Positions 26,492 to 38,109 of a stretch of 64,000 bases of DNA are shown here, piece after piece. The position numbers and the translations under genes were made by a program. The first letter of the stretch is position 1. Each line of letters starts with the position of its first letter. Source of the DNA: Desmodesmus armatus (Eukaryota; Chlorophyta; Chlorophyceae; Sphaeropleales; Scenedesmaceae); NCBI GenBank assembly GCA_007449985.2, contig VIIQ02000593.1, positions 496,001-560,000 of the forward strand, given 5' to 3'. Below the pieces are notes generated by a model, which saw only the letters and a program-made list of their open reading frames with translations, did no database searches and was not told where the DNA came from.

Positions 26492-27890
26492 TGTTTCTTT
26501 CACACGATGTTTGCCAGCGCAGCTTGATCTACTCTTGACCTTGGGGTGAGCAACAACTGCAAATTGAAGGTAACCATACATGGCCTTTGCCTGGATGAGG
26601 TGGCAAGCGAACACGTCACGGGTGCCACGACAGCACGTCGCGCTTGCCGCCAGCGGTTGTTACAAAGTCAGAAGCTCATGTGATTGAACAAGTGTGTGCC
26701 AAGACAACATCACAACAAACTTTGGAGCATCGGAAGGTGCGCACGCGGCGAGCATCGTTGCCGCGTGGCCTGACTGACACAGCACATCACCACTTGGTAA
26801 ATGAAGAGTTGCTGTTTTGGCCGGTTTGGGCCACTGCAGGTGCAACTTTAGTTGAGGTGCAGCCGAACATTCGAATGCAGGTTAGGTTGTCAGCAGCTGC
26901 ACACCCTTCAGCCGACCCTGCAGGAAGTTGGCTCACACGCCTGGGGATGAGGTGCAGCACTGCTCGGCCACCACTACAGTGCACGGAAGCATTGGTATGC
27001 ATGGTCATACAGCAGTGCCTCTGTTGACACAATAAGGTGGCATAAGGAGATGCTGCATTTGCAATCAGAACTCAACAGATGCTCAAACTTCAGCATCACG
27101 TGGTTGCACTGGGATTGTGTCTGTTTCTTTGTCCTTCCTTCCATTGGGGCTCCGCGCTGCAGTAGTAACAGAAGAGTATGTACCATCAGACCAAACGCCA
27201 CACGGGAGTGGATGCATCACACTGTAGCCGAGCCTGACAATGTACTTGCCAGCTCACCCCGACCACTTATCCAATCTATGCTGTCACAGCCACCGTCTGC
27301 CCCCAACGAGCACGTGGTGCTATCTGAAATCGCTGCATGTGACATCCATCACAATGCCATTGTTGTTTGGCGAAAATGTCCATGTAACATACTGGGTTCG
27401 CTGCCGTTACATGAACGGCGTGGAAAAGCGTTCATGTAACATATCGGGGCTCCCCCCAAAGGGCTGGTGCTGTGGCTTGTGCCAACCAATCACCAGCGAG
27501 CATCTTTACACATGGGACACCTGCTCAGGGGAGCCGTGCTGCATGTTGTCAGACCCCTGTCCCACAGGGATGGCCTGTGCAACAACCCAAACTGCGTCCA
27601 AAAATGTAAATCAAACAGCCATCCAGCCTCATTGGCTGAAGCTGAAAGGTTGTATCTGATACAGTCCTACATCCGATGCTCACACTGTGTGGTAATGATT
27701 ACCAAGTATGTGGCCTGAACACTGTAAGACAGTCCATCAGGTCACGCACAAATCAGCGACCAGTCCTCACAGCTGTGCACACATGCATAGCGACTCAAAA
27801 CAATCAACCGCCCGACTCCGCACATGCCACACAGCATAACACTTCCATCCATTCCGAGCACAAAAGCAGGGCCTGACCACCAGATAGGAT
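26492..27890. other. Upstream region of DUF421 copy A
   Basis: The stretch is repeated in diverged form upstream of copies B and C, so it travelled with the gene. No open frame with a recognisable domain is conserved among the copies on either strand. Confidence 0.5.
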
Positions 27891-30800
27891 TAGGCACTAT
27901 GCCGACTACCCCCTACCTCAGGTACCCCCCTCTTCAGTTGCCGAGGGTACCCGGGTACCGTCTCCATTTTTGGACTTACCCGAGGGTACCTGGACCCTCT
28001 CCAGGGGGTACCCAGCTGAGCGGGTAGGGTTGGGGTAGGGGGGTAGCTGCCACCTACCTGCCGGCTGAGCGGGTAGGGTGTGGGGATGTGTCTGGGCAGG
28101 GTGCTGGGTATGCCTGGCTATGCGTGGTCAGGGGTACCCAGCCTTCGCCCTGGGCATGTCTTGGATATGCTGAACGAAACTGCCCTAGAGCCTCTCCTCT
28201 GCCCAGTATAAATTGTGTTTGTCGGTACTGCTGTGACAGGTCACTCTGCATGTTGTATATCATTGGTTACTGGCTGGGTTTTCAGCTCGTCACCCTAGAA
28301 GTTGCTTGGTGTCGCTGCACTTCCACTGTTGAAAGTCCATGACGCGTCAGCCCAGCAACCACAACCTAAGCTGTTGCATCCTTTGCACACTTGCTGCACA
28401 CCATTACACCAGTGAGAGCACACTTGCATGCTCTGCAAGTGTCCTAGGCATTGCTATGCCCTGCAAGTCACTGCGTGCTGCACAGCAAACCCAACAGCGA
28501 TGCAATTTGACCACGGCATCAGTCAAACCATCCAGCGACGCCACAAATGCGATGCACACTGCTGTATGACACCCCATTAATTGCATGGGGCTGTTCGAGC
28601 TGCTTGTGCGTGCACAAGGTTGCCACTCAAACATCACCCTGAATCAAGGGATGAGTAACACATAGTCAAACCAAAGTACTTACTGCCATGCAGGTGATCC
28701 GCAACACATGGGTGGCAGGTGTAATGCAAAAGCATGCAGTGTGCTGGACTGCACAGTACAGGGTTCAGGGTCCCCCCCTAGCAATTGCTGCTGGGGTGCA
28801 CTATTGACTAGAGCTGCATCTGGGCTGTCCAACCAGGCCAGGCCTGACTACAGTCAGCAGAGCTGCTGCACTGCTGGCAAGTGGTGCTGTTAGGAGTTGA
28901 GCTTCAGTGCAGTGTCCCGCACAGGAGCTTGGCAATGAGGCTGCAGCTGCTGTTGCTGCACTGCACAAGTGGTGGAGCTAGCCGCTGTTGCGCAGGGTCA
29001 GACGGCCTCCTGAGTGTCCGTCAGTTTCATCTTCAGCTCCGTCAGGTGGCTCAGCAAATGCAGTGCGCAGCCTATTGCTCTCCTGCAAGCAATGTAATGC
29101 AGGACAACATAGTCGTCACGTAGCCTGTATACCACAGACATCGTCAATATCACTGTTCAAGCTGAGCAACTTGCCTAGCAGCTTGATGGAGCTGCCTCGC
29201 CACACAAGTGCAAGCCATGTGGCAATACATACGGTGTTGGCATTCAGAATGGGGTGACCACCTTGCCCCAGACCTTGCTGTCTGGCAGTAGCGCTACTGC
29301 ACTGGGTCCCACTGACACGTGCAAAAGGGTGTCCCCCTGCCCTTGCAGTCAACACAACTTGTGCACTTGACATACAAGTTGCCAGCAGCCATGCTGGCAT
29401 GGCCCCTTGCCAACCTCACCTGCATGCTGCATGTAGCCTTGTTCATGTCTGCTTCCACCTGCCGTGCAGCCTGCCTCCTGCTCTTGTCGGCATCAGGATG
29501 AGCCTTTGGGTACTTGCAGGCACCTAGCATGCCCAGCCGGCCAACATTTAGTAGGTCGGCAAGCTTGCATGCACATTGGGTGCATCCTGGTCGCCCACCC
29601 AGCCCACTGCTTGACTGCAGGGCAGAAATCGAGCAGTGGCAGCAGGACAGGACAGCACTGAGTCACAAAATCAGAGCATGCGAGCTTGCCACAGCATGCC
29701 AACATTGCAGAAGCACACGCTTCAACTGCACAGCAGCCAGCACGCGTGCTGGTATCCATAAATTGGCAGGGCAGCGCAATCTGGGTGTGAAGCTTATCAG
29801 CTGCAGTCAGAGCTCACCGTGCTGCTCGAAGCATCCTGATTCAAAGGGCATCATGGGCTCTGTCGTGTCCCTGGTCAGATGAGAAGCCACACGGCAGCAC
29901 CTCCTGCACGCATATGCAAGGGCAGCACAATCGTGTCTGGGCACTGAGCATACACATAGGCGTTGTGGCAGGAAGTGTACGACGCCAGCAATGTGTTGCT
30001 GCTTTGCACAACGCACGTGCTTCAGCTTTGAAAGCCTTGTATGTGTGCTCACCCCTAGGATTGCCAGCATTGCTGAGCACTGCAAGATTTGTGTTGATCT
30101 GAGCCATGAACCCGTTGGTTGCATCCTTCTCCATGGCTGGCATGGCTGGACTCACCCTGCATGTAGCTCACTCGGTCGCTCAAGAGAAGCTCGTAAGAGA
30201 CCGCAACAGGTCTGGGCATGCTGTGCATTGCCAGGTACAGCCCCTGCCTCCAGGGTCTGCAATCTGCTCCTGCTGTCAACCCCTCTGCTGTCGCTGTGTC
30301 GCGGCCGCTCAGGCACATCAACGCGCTGAAACCTTGATTCAGGCTGTGCGGATGCACATGATAGCAACCCCGGATCAGAGCGAGCTGTGGCTGAGATGTC
30401 CGGAACCAACCACCCCTATGATCTCAGAGGGTGTGGATGCATGCAGAGCAAGCAAAGCTCCAACAACAAATGAAGCACGCTACGAATGTTTCAACGGATG
30501 GGCAAGGCAAGATGACGTTGCCACTGTAAGCCCTGCTGACAGTCTGTTCAAACTACAAGGGTTACTGCCATTGACTTACTGGGCTTATGGTTGCGTCAGT
30601 CCATCGTTGTGAAGTCTCTTGCTCGTTTATTTGCATTCTCACAGGGTTCAACAGGTGTGGACGGTTATACGTAGTACCAATACCCAGGGCACCTGTAGTC
30701 ATCTGTCAGGTGTGGGCTAGTGTTGCCAACCGTTGACTCTAGACCTGCCTCCAACTCCCGTAGTGCTCTTGATGAATGTCACAGACAGGCTGCTGTAGTG

Positions 30801-31860
30801 CACGGGGCCACTACAACCCATGCTGCTTGGCTATCTGCAGACACGCGCAGTGACTGGGAGTGCTGCTCTGAGTCTCATACCCTGCAAGGCTTGTGTAGGC
30901 TCTTGAAGTTTGTGCAACAATGTTCAATCGTTTCTAGGACAGCAAGAGGTTCCTAGAAGTCATACACAGCGTTGGAAGGGGCAGCATCGGGAAGGGGCAG
31001 CGCAGCAACGGGCCAGACGGCAACCAAGCGCACTGTTCGCAGGACATGCACCCCCAGTGCACACCCATGTGTTGAGCATGTCTAGGTCAATCAGCGCTGT
31101 TGCCTGCCTGTGGAATCACTGCCACATATGATGATGGAGGTACACAGCTGTTGACCCCAACGATAAGCTCAGGGTCCCATCAGCAGGAGTGTGTTCTTGT
31201 GCTTCACTGTGACACTCGGGCTGCAGCTGGTGCACAGCGGCTGCGCTTGTGCTTACAGTGGTTGTGCTTGTGCTGAGATTTGAGTGCATGTAGTGCTCAG
31301 TGTGCTGCGCCAGCAACAGGCCTGCAACCGGAGCCGTGCAATATGCATGTGTGCTTGCTGTTTTCGCTACTGCTCGTTGGTTGTAAGCATGTGCAATATC
31401 CAGCATTACACCATTGCATTCATTCAAAATAATACTTTAGTTCCAGCAGATGCATAATGCACTTGCTGTATGAAACATCCAGCGTCTGTGCGCATGAAAC
31501 CACACTGTGATGCCCCTCTGCTGCCCTGCGAGTATTGCTGACCAAGTATTGCCCCCTCCCAAGCCTGCCACGCATTCAAAATTGTGCACAGCACCACACA
31601 CTGGCAGCAGTGAAGGCAGTGGGCTATGCAAAAGACTCTAGAATGGTACTGCAGCCCCTAATCATCAATAATCAAGGCTGGGTACCCCTTGGTTAGGGTG
31701 TGTCAGTCCCGGGTAGGGGTGCCCGCACCCTACCCACCCCTACCCAGGGGCTGCCCAGTGGCAGTGCCGTACCCGAGGGGTCGCTCACCCGTACCCAGAC
31801 GCTCCGGGTAGGGGGGGGGGGGGGGCTACCCCAGGTAGGGGGTCGTCGGCATAGTGTAGG
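27891..31860. mobile_element. ~4 kb inserted element with terminal inverted repeats
   Basis: The ends are inverted copies: left CACTATGCCGAC at 27895-27906 followed by TACCCCCTACCT, right GTCGGCATAGTG at 31845-31856 preceded by AGGTAGGGGGTC, about 35 bp in all with few mismatches. Both subterminal regions (27905-28150 and 31680-31840) are packed with GGTACC, GGGTA and TACCC motifs. Unit A is continuous with units B and C once this segment is removed, which shows it is an insertion. The interior (28150-31680) has only short open frames. One minus-strand stretch near 29300-29530 is Cys-rich (CTSCVDCKGRGTPFCTC), but no transposase could be recognised. A possible target duplication resembling TTAGG flanks it but is not clear. 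Confidence 0.75.
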
Positions 31861-32436
31861 GTTTAGGGAGCAGATGCAAAGACAGCTCACAGAACACAAT
31901 CCTTGCCATGCGCAGCACACTGAAGCTCGCAGCCAGGCTGCTGCTGCAGCTGGTCACCAGCTGGGCAGCACGATCCTGCCCGGCAACACAATCCAACAGT
32001 TGCAACCGGTTGGATTCAAGGGCCTTGGGTGGGGCAACACAGCCATGGGATGGGTGTCTTTCAAAGTGTCGGCAATGCATAGTTTGGCAACCCCTAATAA
32101 CACCATGATGTGTCAGGCTGATCAGCCTGTGTCATGACACACAAAAAATTGAATGACTTTGCATAGCAACTGGACGCTGCCACATGCATTCATGAATCAG
32201 TATCAATATTGATGCATTGCAATGCACTGCTGACAAACACTGGCAGTGTCTGTCCGCAGCAGCTGGTGGGCACCATAAGCGTGGCGTTTGTGCAAGCTGT
32301 GCCCTTGTCAACAATTATACAGCTGCTGTTGTCAGCTGCTGCGTCCGGCCCTGAGGAAAGAACCATTGGCACCACGAGGTCGCTGTGCTGAATGAAATGC
32401 TTGTGGCACAGTTGTCACACAGTGACTGCCATGTCG

Positions 32437-34119
32437 TCACACAGTGATTGCCTTGTCGTGCTGAGCATGTGTGTCACCAGCTGGGTGGCCAGCAACTTGA
32501 ACGGAGTGACCGTCACACTTGGCACCTTGCACCAGAGGCTTCAGGTACTCATCATAGCCAACGACATCATGTAGTAGCGACCAATCATGTTTCTGGGCGG
32601 TGTCTGCACAGTCAATACACAAATAGCAGCAGCAGTGGCACAGCGCAGCAGCAGCAAAGACTGAGTACAGCAACACTGCCGTTGGTCAGAGCAGCAGTAA
32701 CTTGGGGCTGCATGGAAGCATGCATCAAGATGCTGATATCAGCACAACATTCTGAAAGCACAACAGCCCCGCTTGCAGGCATGCAGCTGCACACTACGCT
32801 GCAGTGATTCACTCAGTGGTATGCACGACAGGCAGCGTATGGTGCTCACCCCACCGTCAGTTGGACACTGGGCGTCAACAACTTGCCCACATAATCCTCC
32901 CGTTGCTCTCGCTATTGAATCTTCAACATGCCAGACTGTGCGCCGCACAAGGCTTGGTTTGCTGTGGGTGTTCCTACCAAACCAAGCCCGACTCTGCCTC
33001 ACCCTTGGTGATGATAGTGCAACCACCCGCTGGCTCCAGGATGGCAGCAAACACCTCATCCATCGAGCAATGACCTTTCAGGCGCAGTTCACTGTGCAGC
33101 TTGTCAGGGGACAGCATAGCATGCTTCAAATTCTTGGTCAAAATCTGGCCTGCAGGCATGGACATTGTCAAGGCTCAATCAGCCGAGTAATGGCCACCAC
33201 ACACCAGTCACCGTGACGACTCGAAGTGTGTAGACACAGGGAGTGCATCCAGCCGATGCATCCACCATCCAAAGTTGTGTGCTGCACCTGGTGTGTGTGC
33301 GTGCAACAGAGCGAGAACCTTCCTGACCCAGCGGAGCTTGCAAAGGACTCTGAGCTCAATTGAGGGGAAGGGAAAAACCTGGCAGCTAGATGATCACTGC
33401 CCATAGTAGTTGTAGTTGTAGTACAAGCAGACAATCTGCACATGCATGCTTGCCTTGCACGGCCAGTGACAAGGCTACAAGCCATGGAATGTTTACAAGC
33501 AAGTCGATGTTGTCTGTTGGGCTCTTGCTGACCACAAGCTGTACAGCGGAGTAGCATGTGGCGTTGCTGCGTCAATGTGTCCACCACAACAGGTCTCACC
33601 GTCAGCGTACACCAGCAGCGGCCTCGGGTGTACCAGGCTGGCAGGCACCCAGCCCCTGGTATAAGCAGCGTCCACTAAAAGGGCCATGCCGACAATGACG
33701 GCAGTGGCGATGACAGTTGCAGCCAGGGGTGTGGTGGGCCGCAGAGCCACACCGCCTACAAGCGAGCCCACTGCCACAAGAACAATTCTGCAAGGACACG
33801 CATACAGGCTTCAAAGGTATTGAGCAGATGTGTGCATGCAGTTGTTGTATGCTTGCTTTGTACAAGGAACTGTACAACATGTTGCAGTTGCTGCGTGGCA
33901 GGTTCCATCATCCCAGCTGGAGGTTTCTGCAGAAACCTACTTGTTCATCAGGGTGGCCTGTGTCAATGTCCTGGGCCCAGCCAGCCTCAGGACTGCAAAC
34001 ATGAAGGCAACAACTATGGGAGTCGTGATGGCTGTACGCACTGTCGTATACGTGGTGTAAAAATACGCCTGCCATATGTCTGGAGTGAGCGAGTCTGCTT
34101 GCCAACCTGCCTGCGACAT
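32437..34119 (-). CDS. DUF421/YetF-like membrane protein, copy B (intact)
   Basis: Four exons close in frame: 34119-33941, 33787-33600, 33149-33003, 32603-32437, giving 226 residues. The order is a short N-terminus, then hydrophobic helices (PIVVAFMFAVLRLAGPRTL, LVAVGSLVGGVALRP, and a third helix through AVIVGMALLVDAAY). The soluble DUF421 domain follows, with LLVYADGGQILTKNLKHAML, SELRLKGHCSMDEVFAAILE and PAGGCTIITK. A 55-residue His/Asp-rich extension (AQKHDWSLLHDVVGYDEYLK) comes last. The LVY.DGGQI hairpin and the AILEP strand are diagnostic for the family. Bacterial YetF proteins are membrane proteins without an assigned reaction. The location is predicted to be a membrane, compartment unknown. 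Confidence 0.86.
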
Positions 34120-35010
34120 CTTTCTTTCACACGATATTAATTCAACATTTCAGCGCAGGGTGACATATTCCCAAGTTTGGAGGGCGGGGTCTCGCCCTGC
34201 GAAGCAAGATATAAAGCATCGCCTGGATGACGCGGTAAGCGAACACGTCACGGGGGCTACGACTCACACCTGCCGCCAGCAGTTGTGACGAACTCAGAGC
34301 ATGTAAATGAACAATGTGTGCTACGGCACCATCACCAGATAATCTGGATCATCGAAAGACGTACACGCGGCGAGTATGGTGCCGCGTGGCCGACTCACAC
34401 AGCACAGCACAGCACCACCAGTTGGTACAAGAAGCTGGATACTTAGCCGTATTGGACCACTGTACGTGCGTTATTTTGATGATGTGCAGCCGAGCCTTTG
34501 AATGCAAGTTGTGTTGTCAGCAGCTGCGCACCCTTCAGGAAGTTGTCTCACCAGCCTGGGGGTGATGCGCAGCACCGCTCGGCCACTCTAACTTAACTGG
34601 CAGTGCATTCCAGCGTTGGATGCAACGGTCATACAGCAGTGCCTCTGTTGACACAAGAAGATGACACAAGGAGATGCTGTCCTTCCATTGGGGCTCCACC
34701 CTTCCCTAGTAAGCTTATGATATGTATCCTAGCGCTACACAGGACTGGATGCAGCAAGCTGCATGCAGCCGAGACTGGCATATTTGCTAGCTTATCCCAG
34801 ACTCTTATCCAGTCTTCACCTTTACAGCCAACGCGAGCATCATTACACTCGGGACACCTGCTAAGGGAAGCAGTGCTAAATGTCGTCAGACCTGTCGGGG
34901 TGGCCTGTGCAATAGCCTAGAAACCCACGTCCAATGCTAGCATGTAGGCTGACAACCATCCAGCCTCAATGGCCGAAAACAGAATAGAAATACTGTCCTA
35001 CGTCCAATAC
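34120..35010. other. Upstream region of DUF421 copy B
   Basis: Diverged counterpart of 26492-27660. It contains a short inverted pair, GCAGGG near 34156 and CCCTGC near 34195. No gene is seen. Confidence 0.45.
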
Positions 35011-35820
35011 TCCCCACCTGGATTCATGTAGAGCCGCTTCACTGTTCATGCACTTCCGACTTGAAACCCTCTCACTCAATGCCTTCCATAGCCATACAAG
35101 ACACAGGGAGACAGCTGCTGCACGCAATGCAAGGGAACTCTGCCCATCCTGCAAACAACATGCTGAAACACCCACTCACTTCCTGTTGGAGTGCCCTGCC
35201 TACTCTATCCCCCGCAGCATGCCGCATATTGCAGACTGCATTACAGGTGCCCAAGCTAGCCCCACACAGGCCCCATGGCGCCTACTGCTCAACCAGCCTT
35301 TGATGGCCAACTACATCCTCCGCGCTTGGGACATTAGAAGAGCCGCCCTTGCAGGGCGCGAGGCCAATGGAGGAAGCTCTATGGCGTTAACACCTGGGCT
35401 TGCAGCTGATATCACTGGAGAGCAGTAACAGTCCTTTGCAGCAGCAGCGGCAGTGGAGCGTTGACGACAGCTGACTGATTTGACAGCTTTGTGTTTTTGT
35501 ATCGAGAGCCGTCTAGTGCCGAGCCTCCGAATTGGTCCAGCCCAAAGTCACATTGCCACAAAGGGGTTTTTATTTTCCTCCACGGAGGTTTTTGCCCGGC
35601 ATCCATTCGGAGGGCTGTCCATCTCGTGCACTTAGATAGTACGCTTGGGGATTTTAGGGTTGGTTTTCATCCTCACAAAAGCGTCAGGCTTCTCTGTTTT
35701 GATCTTCAGTATGTTGTTCCTTCTGGGTTGATTGTGCTATCTCCGTGATATCAGTGAATGGCTGGCATGAGCTCTTGAGTTTCATAGCTACAGGTGTAAC
35801 TTTGATTTGATTTGATTTGA
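35011..35820 (+). mobile_element. 5'-truncated LINE (non-LTR retrotransposon) 3' end
   Basis: Units A and C are continuous across this point (CCGATGCTCAC in A, CTGATGCTCAC in C), so this is an insertion of about 810 bp. The open frame 35048-35428 has a zf-RVT-type zinc knuckle, CPSCKQHAETPTHFLLECP (C-x2-C, then H-x4-C), as found at the C-terminus of LINE reverse-transcriptase proteins. A 3' UTR with a CCTCCACGGAGG hairpin follows. The element ends in a short tandem tail of TTTGA units at about 35800-35820, typical of LINE 3' ends. The reverse transcriptase itself is absent, so it cannot move on its own. Confidence 0.85.
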
Positions 35821-36323
35821 TGCTCACTGAGACCAGTGGCGCAAATCAAGCATGTGGCCTTGGCACTGTAAAGCAGTCCTTCCAGTCACTTGCAGCCAAG
35901 CAAGCAGTCCTCAAGGCTGTACACACATGCGGAAGAAATCAAACAATCAATTGCCCAAATCTGCACATGCCATACAGCACAACACCCGTTGAGTTTGAGC
36001 ACCATAGCAGGGCCTGACCACCAGAATGAATAATAGCAGATGCAAATACAACCCAAAGACCACCACCCTTGCCACACTGAAGCACCGCAACCAGGCTGCT
36101 GCTGCTGCACACAACCCAACCAGCTTGCGCGAAGCCCTGCACCCAACCGCAGGGATGTGTTGCGCAAACCCACCAGATCAGCTGCCTGGCCAACCTCACC
36201 ATCTGTCACTGATTGCGTCAGCGGTTATGCAGCTGCTGTTGTCAGCTGCTGCCAGTGGGTCCAGACAAAACCAGTTGACACCATGAGGTCACTGTGCTGA
36301 GTGCACTGTTGATGGCACAGTTG

Positions 36324-38109
36324 TCACACAGTGATTGCCATGTCGTGCTGAGCATGTGTGTCACCAGCAGGTTGGCCAGCAACTTGAACGGAGTGACCGT
36401 CGCACTTGGCACCTTGCACCAGAGGCTTCAGGTACTCATCATAGCCAATGACATCACAAAGCAGCAACCAATCGTGTTTCTGGGCGGTGTCGGCACAGTC
36501 CACAAACAGCAGCAGCAGTGGCAGGGCGGCAGCAGCAGCAGCAGAAGCAGAAGCAGCAGCAGCAAAGACTTGAGAACAGCAACAAGAGTTTGCTCAGAGC
36601 CGCGGCCTTTGGCTGCATGGGCAGCATGCATTCGCGCGACATATTCAGCAGGCCGGTTCCGCTTGCATGCAGGAAGGCAGCTGCACACTGCAATGCAGTG
36701 ACTGCCGCGCTCAACACCGGCAGAGTAGTCCGGCAAATTCATGCACGATAGGCAACCCACTGCCAATGGACACTGTTCCGGGGGGGGGGGGGGGTCAACA
36801 ACTCTTGCCACATATCTTCCTCCTACAGCACTTTCCCAGATTGCAGTACAATCACTGGCGTGCCAGACATTGCGCACGGTGTGTTGTGGGTGTTGCTGCC
36901 ACAGTCAACCTCAACCTTCCCTCACCCTTGGTGATGACAGACCAACCGCCGGATGGCTCCAAGATGGCGGCAAATACATCATCAAATAAATGGCCTATGG
37001 CCATATCGGCTGGGCCCTGCAGAGGACAAATGCACATTGTACTGCACGAGCCAGGGCCTGTGATGCAGGGATGGGGGTGGGGAAAGGCTCACCTACAGGA
37101 AATAGCACCAAAAAGCATTGAAATAACGCCATGAGAAAAAGTTTTACGCGAGATAGTGCCTGTTTGGGACTGATACAAGCAAACTGCCAGTTTCGACGAG
37201 GTGATCGCCAAGTCATAGCTCGCTCACATACGCTGGGCTTCCGGGACGGAGGGTGATTGACGCGGTTTCTTCAGGCTTCAACTAAATGACGTGCGTATGC
37301 ATCGTGGTTACTGTAATTCCGAAAGCCTGGCAGCGAAGACAGCTACTATTCCTTGCAAGTTGCTCCTTGCAAGTTGCTGTGGTGATGTTTGAGTACAAGC
37401 AGCACCGGCAGGGACATGTTTCCTAACATGATTTGTCACAGCTATTTTGGCTGGACCAGATGGCGTTGAGGGTGCCTGCTTGTGGTATCCATGAACATGC
37501 AACAACATGCACAGGACAGTCCACACTGCCAGGCACCTTGAGTCATTCTGGAACGTAATATTTTGAACCTGGTTTTCGTTTCTTACTGTCAGCACCAAGT
37601 AAGGTGCGGATTTGTCACTGTTATTGGCTGGGAACACCTCTGGCAAATAGCTCCTGGACGCTTGCTTGTGGCGTTTCTTGCAGAACAAATGTTCGGAATA
37701 GCGAATTAGACACGAACCCAGCCTGAACTGGGCGTGGACTGGTCATGCCATGCTACGAGCACGGAGTGTGACTTTAACACAGCATCAAAAGGCCCATAGA
37801 AAAAAAGGGGTTTTTTGATTTCAAATTAGAGTCCGAAAAAGTAGTGTGAACGGGACGGAGCTCAAATCGAGACAGGTGTGAGAGAGCAGAGTTCAGTTTT
37901 TGGCAAGCATGCGCGTATGTCACAGCACCGAAGCGTGATCATAATGGACCGGTGTATCCTCGGTTCTGAAGAGGTCGGCCATCGTCCGCTATAGTGTAGC
38001 CAAGGCCCTTCGGGCCCAGCCAACAAGCAGTGCCCCTTGAGGTGCAGCTCACTGTGCAACTTGTCAGGGGACAGCAAGGCATGCTTTAGGTTCTTGTACA
38101 AAATGTGGC
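36324..38109 (-). pseudogene. DUF421/YetF-like gene, copy C (broken)
   Basis: Three lesions are visible. Exons 1 and 2 are missing through a deletion near 38310. Exon 3 is split by a ~1 kb insertion, leaving its first part at 38109-38030 (LKHALLSPDKLHSELHLKG) and its second part at about 36985-36926 (DDVFAAILEPSGGWSVITK). The acceptor of exon 4 reads CCG where copies A and B have CAG, just before 36490. The exon 4 frame 36490-36324 is nonetheless open and the same 167-bp length as in copy B, so decay may be recent. No working product is expected. Confidence 0.82.
36988..38021. mobile_element. ~1 kb insertion with short inverted ends in copy C
   Basis: Copies A and B read through this site without interruption. 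GGCTGGGCCC at 37008-37017 is mirrored by GGGCCCAGCC at 38012-38021. The left host junction is near 36987 and the right junction at 38022, leaving about 20 bp on the left (containing ATGGCC and GGCCAT arms) that is not explained. No coding capacity was recognised; base composition is more AT-rich than the flanks. It is probably a non-autonomous DNA element. Confidence 0.6.

Larger units (their letters stand above)
24820..32110. repeat. Tandem unit A of a three-copy direct repeat (interrupted by a ~4 kb insertion)
   Basis: Unit A covers about 24820-27890 and resumes at about 31860-32110. It shares long stretches with units B and C: the region before the gene's end (CATAAGCGTGGCGTTTGTG-like), the four DUF421 exons, the upstream region with CTTCCATTGGGGCTCC, and the segment CACATGCCACAC...GCAGGGCCTG. 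Repeat edges are estimates. Confidence 0.75.
32130..36215. repeat. Tandem unit B of the three-copy direct repeat
   Basis: This unit carries the intact DUF421 copy and is interrupted by a truncated LINE at about 35011-35820. Its end (AGGCTGCTGCTGCTGCACAC and the following 100 bp) matches the end of unit C near 39350-39450. Confidence 0.75.

Noticed and set aside
28400..31430. Short minus-strand Cys-rich open frames inside the 4 kb element as a transposase
   Set aside because: They lie in different frames, none exceeds about 105 residues, and no catalytic DDE or other transposase motif could be seen. Kept only as interior of the element.
36779..36795. Poly-G run, and similar poly-G/(TG)n tracts at 12632-12664 and 31810-31826
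   Set aside because: Simple homopolymer or dinucleotide tracts, prone to sequencing error, with no sign of function.
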